A stretch of DNA of 8,226 bases from GCA-2747515 sp964427825. Its GTDB lineage: Bacteria; Patescibacteriota; Minisyncoccia; Moranbacterales; GCA-2747515. Location: assembly GCA_964427825.1 (NCBI GenBank), contig CAYRUU010000037.1, positions 1 to 8,226 of the forward strand. The letters are read 5' to 3'. Below, piece after piece: positions 1 to 4,548 of the stretch. The notes under the pieces were generated by a model. The model was not told the DNA's origin, made no database searches, and saw only the letters and a program-made list of their open reading frames with translations. Position numbers and translations under genes: made by a program. Position 1 is the first letter of the stretch. Each line of letters opens with the position of its first letter.

Positions 1-23
1 GGAGCAGTTTTCCAGTATTCGAT

Positions 24-44
24 AACCCCTTGAAAGGGGTTTTT
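24..44 (+). terminator. Intrinsic terminator of an upstream, off-window gene
   Basis: A GC-rich hairpin (AACCCCT / AGGGGTT around a TGAA loop) is followed directly by a run of five T on the plus strand (40-44). This is the standard rho-independent layout. No coding region precedes it inside the window, so it probably ends a plus-strand transcript starting left of base 1. The stem has A residues on its left side, but too few for a convincing terminator in the other direction. Confidence 0.75.
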
Positions 45-175
45 CGTTTCAAGTGCTAGATTTTTGTCACGTAGAGAAAAGACCTGAAGTGCGAATTTAA
101 TTGTCCAAGATTTGATTGTAAAAACAGTAGCTTCAAACACGTGAGTAAAGAATAGGGCGATGCAAAAATAGATCT

Positions 176-270
176 ACGGTGGATGGGTTTTTACACCGCA
201 TAGAACAAAACGCCACCGCGGAGTGCGTGCGCGGATTTTGTGCGTGATAAAAATTGCAAGAATCCACCGT
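176..270. repeat. Nested inverted repeat upstream of copB
   Basis: A perfect 9-bp inverted repeat (ACGGTGGAT at 176-184, ATCCACCGT at 262-270) encloses a second hairpin. The inner hairpin is built from CGC/GCG (197-199, 242-244), ACAAAA/TTTTGT (205-210, 236-241) and CCGCG/CGCGG (216-220, 230-234). The pentamer CACCG or its complement CGGTG occurs at 177-181, 194-198, 214-218, 265-269 and 279-283. All of it lies upstream of the copB promoter, so it is not in that transcript. It could be a set of operator half-sites, a small structured RNA, or relic DNA. The pairing is seen directly; any function is inferred. Confidence 0.5.
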
Positions 271-303
271 GGGAGTTTCGGTGTATCGGATTTTGTTGGA
301 TGC

Positions 304-312
304 TGGTATACT
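304..312 (+). promoter_or_regulatory. Extended -10 promoter of copB
   Basis: TGGTATACT is a TGn-TATACT extended -10 element. No good -35 hexamer lies at 16-18 bp, which is common for extended -10 promoters. Transcription would start near 319-320, leaving about 13 nt before the ATG at 333 and no room for a Shine-Dalgarno site. The element lies inside the in-frame upstream extension (GTG at 240), which argues against that longer start. Confidence 0.6.
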
Positions 313-332
313 ATAGAGTAGTAAGAACTTTT

Positions 333-2312
333 ATGGAGCACAAGCAGCATCACAAGCAACCGCATCAAGACGGGGGACATGCCGGGCATGCCATGGAAAA
401 CTTTAAAAAGAAGTTCTTCATCTCCCTGATTTTGACCGTGCCAATTTTACTACTTTCTCCTTTCATCCAAGATCTTCTTCATATCTCCATACGATTTCCA
501 GGTGATCGGTGGATATTGTTTGCGCTCTCCTCCTTTATGTTCTTCTTTGGAGGAAGCCCGTTTTTGGTCGGGGCGTGGGATGAAATAAAGCGCAAAGCAT
601 TGGGGATGATGATGCTCATTTCGCTGGCGATTAGCGTTGCCTATCTTTACAGTGTTGCGGTAACTTTCGGGCTTGAGGGTGAGGCATTCTTTTGGGAGTT
701 GGCGACATTGATTGATATCATGCTGCTTGGGCATTGGCTGGAAATGAAATCTGTGATGGGCGCGTCAACGGCGTTGGAAAAGTTGTCAGCGCTCATCCCC
801 GACAAAGCTCACTTGAAGCAGGGACATGACATCACTGACGTCAGTGTCGGCACACTCAAAAAAGGCGACATCATTTTGGTGAAGCCGGGAGAGAAGGTTC
901 CGACTGATGGGACGGTTGTGCGCGGGGAGAGTTTTGTGAACGAAGCAATGCTTACCGGAGAATTTACGCCCGTTGCAAAAGCGGTGGGATCGCAGATCAT
1001 CGGTGGATCCATCACCGAGGATGGTGCGCTGGAAATACGCGTGGAAAGTGTTGGTGAAGACACCTATCTTTCTAAGGTGATCCGTCTGGTCAGGGATGCG
1101 CAGACGTCAAAATCAAAAACGCAGCTTTTGGCAGATCGCGCCGCTTTTTGGCTGACGCTTGCTGCTATTGCGGTTGGTGTGATAACATTTGTCGCGTGGG
1201 TGATTGTTGGAGGCGATATCGCCTTTGCCATTGAGAGAGCGGCGACCGTTTTCATTATTGCGTGCCCGCATGCCTTGGGGCTGGCCATTCCATTGGTTGT
1301 CGCTATTTCCACCACACTTGCCGCCCAAAATGGACTACTCATCAGAAACAGAACGGCTTTTGAAAACGCCAGGCGTATCACCACTGTCGTCTTTGACAAA
1401 ACCGGCACACTAACCACGGGAGCGTTTAGTGTCACAAAAATCTATGTTGTGGACGATGCTTTTGATGAGAATCGGATTGTGGCGATAGCAGAAAGTCTTG
1501 AGCGAAACTCCGAACATCCGATCGCCAGGGCAATCATATCCGAAGCAGAAAACAGAAAACTTGCTCAACTGGAAGCGAGGCATTTCAAGGCCATTAAAGG
1601 CAGGGGTATTGAAGCGGTGGTGAATCATAAAAAGGTGATTATCGCTGGTCCCGGATATGTGCGGGAATTGGGTTTGACTATTCCCGATCAATTGAGTGGT
1701 GTGGAGGGAACAATGATTTTTGTGGTGATGGAACATCGTCTGATCGGAGCGTTGCATCTCTCGGATACGATCAGAGAGGAATCCTACGATGCTGTGACAC
1801 TGCTCCGCAGAGAGGGGATAAAAATGTGGATGATGACGGGAGACAATGCATCTTCTGCCAAATGGGCTTCCGATGCGTTAAACGTGGATGGGTATTTTGC
1901 CGGTGTCTTGCCACATCAAAAACAGGAGAAAATTAAAGCACTACAAGCGAAGGGCGAATACGTGGCAATGGTTGGCGACGGGATCAATGACGCTCCGGCG
2001 TTGGCACAGGCCGATGTGGGCATTGCAATCGGATCGGGAACGGACATTGCCGTTGAGACAGCCGACATCGTTCTTGTGCACAGCAATCCGAAGGATATTG
2101 CGTCGTTGATCCTTTTTGGGAAAGCGACGTATAAAAAAATGGTGCAAAATCTTATTTGGGCGACGGGGTATAATGTGATCGCCATACCATTGGCGGCGGG
2201 AGTTTTGGCGGGGTATGGTATGATACTTTCTCCGGCTTTTGGAGCGATACTCATGTCGCTTTCAACCGTGATCGTAGCTATCAATGCGAAAACCTTGAAG
2301 ATGAAAAAGTAA
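333..2312 (+). CDS. copB: Copper/silver-exporting P1B-3-type ATPase (CopB-like)
   Basis: A 659-residue heavy-metal-transporting P-type ATPase that pumps copper (or silver) out across the cytoplasmic membrane using ATP. In order: a His-rich tail (six His in the first 19 residues) replacing the CxxC metal-binding domain; a first group of membrane helices from about 28; actuator domain with TGE at 208-210; metal-site CPH at 311-313; phosphorylation motif DKTGTLT at 355-361; nucleotide-domain HP at 395-396; TGDN at 502-505; GDGIND at 548-553; last two helices with N606, Y613-N614, P619 and MSLST at 641-645. CPH with Nx6YNx4P and MSxST is the established P1B-3 signature, whose members are assigned Cu+, Cu2+ or Ag+. 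All catalytic motifs are intact and the length is normal. ATG 333 was chosen because the promoter lies just upstream and the His-rich tail is typical; ATG 393 is the alternative. No chaperone or regulator gene is adjacent. Confidence 0.95.
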   Translation: MEHKQHHKQPHQDGGHAGHAMENFKKKFFISLILTVPILLLSPFIQDLLHISIRFPGDRWILFALSSFMFFFGGSPFLVGAWDEIKRKALGMMMLISLAISVAYLYSVAVTFGLEGEAFFWELATLIDIMLLGHWLEMKSVMGASTALEKLSALIPDKAHLKQGHDITDVSVGTLKKGDIILVKPGEKVPTDGTVVRGESFVNEAMLTGEFTPVAKAVGSQIIGGSITEDGALEIRVESVGEDTYLSKVIRLVRDAQTSKSKTQLLADRAAFWLTLAAIAVGVITFVAWVIVGGDIAFAIERAATVFIIACPHALGLAIPLVVAISTTLAAQNGLLIRNRTAFENARRITTVVFDKTGTLTTGAFSVTKIYVVDDAFDENRIVAIAESLERNSEHPIARAIISEAENRKLAQLEARHFKAIKGRGIEAVVNHKKVIIAGPGYVRELGLTIPDQLSGVEGTMIFVVMEHRLIGALHLSDTIREESYDAVTLLRREGIKMWMMTGDNASSAKWASDALNVDGYFAGVLPHQKQEKIKALQAKGEYVAMVGDGINDAPALAQADVGIAIGSGTDIAVETADIVLVHSNPKDIASLILFGKATYKKMVQNLIWATGYNVIAIPLAAGVLAGYGMILSPAFGAILMSLSTVIVAINAKTLKMKK

Positions 2313-2338
2313 AAATATCTGCATTTTTTCACCATCAT

Positions 2339-2373
2339 AAAACTCCGCCGCGGCATGCGCATGCGGAGTTTTT
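2339..2373. terminator. Bidirectional terminator between copB and efp
   Basis: The 10-bp perfect inverted repeat AAAACTCCGC (2339-2348) / GCGGAGTTTT (2363-2372) encloses a 14-nt loop that itself contains the palindrome ATGCGCAT. On the plus strand the stem ends in five T; on the minus strand it ends in four T. It sits between the stops of the convergent copB (2312) and efp (2397), so it can end both transcripts. Confidence 0.85.
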
Positions 2374-2396
2374 GTATGACAAAAGTGTTGTGGTAT

Positions 2397-2963
2397 TTAT
2401 TCTTGCGCTTTGCTGACGTATTCGCCGCGCTCGGTGTTGATGATGATGCGATCGCCGACGTTGATGAAAAGCGGTGCGCTCACGGTGGCACCGGTCTCTA
2501 GTGTGACGACTTTGCCGCCACCGCCGGAGCGTGTGTCGCCTTTGATCCCGGGCGGCGCATCGGTGACGGCGAGGGTAACTTTGATAGGGAGTTCAATGGT
2601 GATCGGTGCGCCATTGTAGTTGAGCATGGTCACAGGCAGTCCTTCAGTGAGATAGAGATGGGTGTCGCCGATGGCGTTGGCGCCAAGGATAAATTGCTCA
2701 TAGGTGGCGTCATCCATGAAGTGGTAGTCGTCGCCATCAGCATAAAGAAATTGCGCGGTGGATTTGGAGATGTCGGCTTCTTTCACTTTGTCCGCGCCTT
2801 GGAATGTTTTGTCAATCACGGCACCGGTTGCCATGTTGCGCAACTTGGTGCGCAGCACAGCGCCGGCGCGCCCCATCTTGGAGTGCTCGCTGTATGTCAC
2901 GGCAAACGGCTCGCCGTCCAAGACGATCTTTTTGCCGGTTTTGATATCACTAATGTTCAACAT
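2397..2963 (-). CDS. efp: Elongation factor P
   Basis: A 188-residue EF-P, which binds between the P and E sites of the ribosome and speeds peptide bond formation at polyproline stretches. The family's three-barrel layout is complete: domain I about 1-65 (start MLNISDIKTG, then VLDGEPF at 14-20), domain II about 66-128, domain III about 129-188 with PGIKGDT at 138-144 and the end GEYVSKAQE. The loop that reaches the P-site tRNA reads SKMGRAGA (28-35) and carries Arg at 32, where E. coli has the modified lysine of PGKG. The glycine-rich stretch after GDT looks one residue longer than usual. ATG 2963 was preferred to TTG 2990 because it matches the family N-terminus and the longer start falls in a terminator-like hairpin. 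It is the last gene of the rpsF-ssb-rpsR-efp series, 79 nt after rpsR, and may be read through from it. Confidence 0.95.
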   Translation of the reverse strand: MLNISDIKTGKKIVLDGEPFAVTYSEHSKMGRAGAVLRTKLRNMATGAVIDKTFQGADKVKEADISKSTAQFLYADGDDYHFMDDATYEQFILGANAIGDTHLYLTEGLPVTMLNYNGAPITIELPIKVTLAVTDAPPGIKGDTRSGGGGKVVTLETGATVSAPLFINVGDRIIINTERGEYVSKAQE

Positions 2964-2969
2964 AGGTGC

Positions 2970-2975
2970 GTGGGT
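2970..2975 (-). promoter_or_regulatory. ACCCAC element before efp
   Basis: On the coding strand ACCCAC sits 6 nt before the efp ATG, where a Shine-Dalgarno would be expected, and no purine-rich site is present. The same hexamer precedes rpsR, ssb and rpsF. Presence is certain; a role in translation start is inferred. Confidence 0.4.
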
Positions 2976-2988
2976 CGGTGACACAGGC

Positions 2989-3012
2989 AAAAAACATATT
3001 GGTAATATGTTT
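2989..3012 (-). terminator. AT-rich terminator-like hairpin between rpsR and efp
   Basis: Read on the minus strand, the perfect 9-bp stem AAACATATT / AATATGTTT with a 3-nt ACC loop runs into six T in total (three in the stem end, three beyond). The low GC of the stem makes it a weak terminator, so it may attenuate rather than stop transcription from rpsR into efp. Outer arms at 2977-2985 and 3018-3026 (GGTGACACA / TGTGTTACC, one non-Watson-Crick position) extend the symmetry to 50 bp. Confidence 0.5.
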
Positions 3013-3042
3013 GTGCATGTGTTACCGAAGAGGGGTTACAAT

Positions 3043-3249
3043 TTATTTTACGGTAAACGGGAGGAGTGCCATGTAGCGTGCGCGCTTAATGGCACGGGCG
3101 ATGTGGCGTTGCGAATAGGTGTCCACATTGTGCCGTTTTGGCGGATAAATTTTCGCTTGAGAGTTTTGGAAACGGCGAAGGAATGCCGCGTCCTTATAGT
3201 CAATGGTGTCGTACGCTTTGTCGCCGACACGGATTTTACGTTGTGCCAT
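3043..3249 (-). CDS. rpsR: 30S ribosomal protein S18
   Basis: A 68-residue S18, a small-subunit platform protein that binds 16S rRNA as a heterodimer with S6. Family landmarks are IDYKD (16-20), the KIYPPKR segment (33-39) and the strongly conserved C-terminal block ARAIKRARYMALLPF (51-65). The N-terminus is short and without cysteines, so this is the zinc-free form. Third gene of the cluster, 58 nt after ssb. The S6-SSB-S18 order is the widely conserved bacterial arrangement, which fits the S6:S18 partnership. The central stretch HNVDTYSQRHI (40-50) is less like typical S18 than the flanks. Confidence 0.96.
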   Translation of the reverse strand: MAQRKIRVGDKAYDTIDYKDAAFLRRFQNSQAKIYPPKRHNVDTYSQRHIARAIKRARYMALLPFTVK

Positions 3250-3250
3250 A

Positions 3251-3256
3251 GTGGGT
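3251..3256 (-). promoter_or_regulatory. ACCCAC element before rpsR
   Basis: On the coding strand ACCCAC lies 1 nt before the rpsR ATG, within a C/A-rich run and with no Shine-Dalgarno-like purine stretch nearby. It is shared with the other three genes of the cluster. Function is inferred only from this repeated placement. Confidence 0.4.
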
Positions 3257-3307
3257 GTGGTGAATTACATTAGTTATAGAGTGCGCAATGTCGTTGCGCT
3301 TGGATCC

Positions 3308-3802
3308 CTAAAAGGGAACATCTTCAATGCGGATTTCTTGTTCGTCATCCAAATTGATGGTAGGGATTTCTTCTTCTTTCTTTTCTTGCGCCGCCGGGCG
3401 TGCCGCTGGTCTGGACTGTTGTTGGTGGCCACCGCTATAATTGCCACCTTGACCACCACCCATGGGCTTTGCGCCAAATTCAAACTTTTCCAAAATGATC
3501 TCCGTGCGGTAGACTTTCTTGCCGGTTTCTTTGTCTTCCCAGTTACGTGTTTCCAAACGGCCTTCCACATNNNNNNNNNNAATCTCCTGCCCCTTGGTGA
3601 AATACTGTCCGATCACCTCACCTTGGCGTCCCCATGCGACAACGTTGTGAAACTCCGTTTTCTCCTGCTTCTGTCCACTTTGATCCTTCCACTGCCGCGA
3701 TGTTGCGACGGAGAGGTTGGCGACGGTCTGTCCGCTGGTTGTAGTGCGGAGTTCCGGATCGCGCGTGAGTCGTCCGACGATGATCACTTTATTCACATTC
3801 AT
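3308..3802 (-). CDS. ssb: Single-stranded DNA-binding protein (interrupted by a 10-N gap)
   Basis: About 161-164 residues. SSB coats single-stranded DNA in replication, recombination and repair and recruits partners through its C-terminal tip. The OB-fold domain covers about 1-110: start MNVNKVIIVGRLTRDPELR, then NLSVATSRQW (29-38), EFHNVVAWGRQGE (50-62) and VEGRLETRNW (79-88 in the numbering that includes four unknown residues). A Gly/Gln/Pro/Ala-rich linker (about 114-140) and a Lys/Glu stretch lead to the acidic tip IEDVPF, the family's DDIPF-like partner-binding motif. The N run at 3571-3580 falls in the strand between KGQEI and VEGRL; the frame is the same on both sides. The protein sits between S6 and S18, as in most bacteria. 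Confidence 0.95.
   Translation of the reverse strand: MNVNKVIIVGRLTRDPELRTTTSGQTVANLSVATSRQWKDQSGQKQEKTEFHNVVAWGRQGEVIGQYFTKGQEIXXXXVEGRLETRNWEDKETGKKVYRTEIILEKFEFGAKPMGGGQGGNYSGGHQQQSRPAARPAAQEKKEEEIPTINLDDEQEIRIEDVPF
3571..3580. other. Assembly gap of 10 N inside ssb
   Basis: Ten consecutive N look like a placeholder gap. On the coding strand the flanks read Lys-Gly-Gln-Glu-Ile, gap, Val-Glu-Gly. In SSB proteins these blocks are usually joined by one residue, commonly Tyr. The last base pair of that codon (AT) is already present after the gap, so a single missing base would restore KGQEIYVEG. A real size of 1 base instead of 10 keeps the same frame. Confidence 0.85.
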
Positions 3803-3810
3803 AGGATTTT

Positions 3811-3816
3811 GTGGGT
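3811..3816 (-). promoter_or_regulatory. ACCCAC element before ssb
   Basis: On the coding strand ACCCAC sits 8 nt before the ssb ATG, in the 60-nt gap after rpsF. The intervening bases (AAAATCCT) hold no Shine-Dalgarno match. It is the same hexamer as before rpsF, rpsR and efp. Confidence 0.4.
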
Positions 3817-3862
3817 TATCGCGAGGGGCATGCCGCCGCTGACAACGTGTTAATAATGTGTA

Positions 3863-4294
3863 TTAGATATTGAGCGCTTCTTCAAGTTTTTCATCAATCT
3901 TGCGGCTGGTCTCTTTGAGCTGCTTCTTGCCTTCGCGTTGCGACTTGTCAAACTGCTTTGCAAAATCGGCGAGGGGTGGAAGTTCTGCAGCATTGATGAT
4001 GATGTAGCGGAGAAGGTTTTTGTTGAGGTTGAGTTGTCGCGTCATCTCCGCGATGGCGCCGCTTGCTGTACTGTCCTCGTCACGCGCATCCGCGTCAGGG
4101 AGTGTAAAGCGTTGCACGCAATAGGTGCCGCGCCAGTTGTGTTTGATCTTGTACGCCAGTTTGCGGTCAAACTCTAGTGCGGCGTCGGTATAGGTTCCGC
4201 CGGCACCTTCCACGATTGCGCGGATGTCGGACGTGATCGTGTTCAACTCCGGCTTCTTGGATTCCGCAATCAGGAACATCAGTTCATATTCCAT
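3863..4294 (-). CDS. rpsF: 30S ribosomal protein S6
   Basis: A 143-residue S6, which pairs with S18 on the platform of the 30S subunit. The ferredoxin-like core is recognisable: first strand MEYELMFLIA (1-10), GAGG at the first helix end (30-33), the signature segment RKLAYKIKHNWRGTYCVQRF (44-63), and the last helix and strand with TRQLNLNKNLLRYIII (85-100). The loop between the third strand and second helix (about 65-80) is acidic and longer than in E. coli. A charged Lys/Glu-rich tail (about 110-143) is probably helical; variable tails are normal for S6. First gene of the minus-strand cluster, behind a strong promoter and a leader of about 150 nt. In several bacteria the S6:S18 dimer represses its own operon by binding the leader; whether that holds here is inference. 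Confidence 0.95.
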   Translation of the reverse strand: MEYELMFLIAESKKPELNTITSDIRAIVEGAGGTYTDAALEFDRKLAYKIKHNWRGTYCVQRFTLPDADARDEDSTASGAIAEMTRQLNLNKNLLRYIIINAAELPPLADFAKQFDKSQREGKKQLKETSRKIDEKLEEALNI

Positions 4295-4444
4295 GGTGGG
4301 TTTCTTAATAATGGATTAATAAAAACCGTCCTCAACGTGAAAGCCTCCACATAGCGTAGACACTTTCCGCATGATGGGCGGAAACTGCCGCACCCTGTCC
4401 GCGTGCCGTGTGCTGCGGCGGGATGCGATGGACGTTCATGTTGT
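4295..4444 (-). promoter_or_regulatory. Structured 5' leader of rpsF (candidate autoregulatory leader)
   Basis: The predicted transcript start near 4445 leaves about 150 nt before the rpsF ATG. Two inverted repeats are visible: TTTCCGC (4364-4370) with GCGGAAA (4378-4384), a 7-bp stem with a 7-nt loop; and GCCGCA (4387-4392) with TGCGGC (4414-4419). S6:S18-binding leaders with a bulged CCG are known in other phyla. I can see CCG in one stem but cannot confirm that fold. A GGAGG at 4348-4344 on this strand is about 50 nt from the ATG and has no start codon at a suitable distance. Confidence 0.45.
4296..4301 (-). promoter_or_regulatory. ACCCAC element before rpsF
   Basis: On the coding strand ACCCAC lies 1 nt before the rpsF ATG (reads AAACCCACC then ATG). 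There is no AGGAGG-like site. It is the first of four identical hexamers placed just before the starts of this cluster. Confidence 0.4.
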
Positions 4445-4451
4445 TAAAACG

Positions 4452-4480
4452 ATCATAACACGGATGGGGGATTTATGCAA
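4452..4480 (-). promoter_or_regulatory. Sigma70-like promoter of the rpsF-ssb-rpsR(-efp) cluster
   Basis: On the minus strand, TTGCAT (4480-4475) and TATGAT (4457-4452) are separated by exactly 17 bp. A TG one base upstream of the -10 adds the extended element. The expected start is near 4445. This is one of the best promoter matches in the window, as expected for a ribosomal protein operon. Confidence 0.75.
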
Positions 4481-4488
4481 CAGCCCCC

Positions 4489-4517
4489 TTGATATACGGC
4501 TTTTTTTGGAGTACACT
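4489..4517 (+). promoter_or_regulatory. Sigma70-like promoter of metG
   Basis: TTGATA (4489-4494) and TACACT (4512-4517) are separated by exactly 17 bp. Transcription would start near 4524, giving a leader of about 25 nt before the metG ATG, without a Shine-Dalgarno. The -35 box is only 8 bp from that of the divergent rpsF promoter. A second -10-like hexamer, TATAGT, lies at 4523-4528, and ACACT/AGTGT arms (4513-4517, 4526-4530) give local dyad symmetry around the start. Confidence 0.7.
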
Positions 4518-4548
4518 GCACGTATAGTGTCACACAATATCTTTATCT

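Larger units (their letters stand above)
45..332. other. Gene-free stretch upstream of the copper ATPase
   Basis: I find no credible gene here. The frames that are open are the upstream extension of the ATPase frame, which contains that gene's promoter, and its antisense shadow. No tRNA-like cloverleaf is visible. What the stretch does hold is a nested inverted repeat at 176-270 and an extended -10 promoter at 304-312, both listed separately. Bases 45-175 are AT-rich and show no structure I can support. Confidence 0.6.

Noticed and set aside
1..23. Possible 3' end of a tRNA at the left edge (contains TTCGA)
   Set aside because: The flanking bases do not form a T arm or acceptor stem and there is no CCA; the terminator follows at once.
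240..332. Upstream extension of copB to a GTG at 240
   Set aside because: The added 31 residues resemble nothing in the family, and the extended -10 promoter (304-312) lies inside the extension.
2964..2990. Longer efp start at TTG 2990
   Set aside because: It adds nine residues not seen in EF-P, starts inside the T run of the hairpin, and the ATG at 2963 gives the conserved N-terminus.
2758..3273. 171-residue plus-strand open frame over efp and rpsR
   Set aside because: Antisense to two conserved genes, low-complexity composition, and no promoter or start signal.
3203..3853. 216-residue plus-strand open frame antisense to ssb
   Set aside because: It runs through the N gap, has no family resemblance, and is the antisense shadow of a clearly real ssb.
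4344..4348. GGAGG on the minus strand in the rpsF leader as a Shine-Dalgarno for a leader peptide
   Set aside because: No ATG or GTG follows at a usable distance, and it is about 50 nt from the rpsF start.
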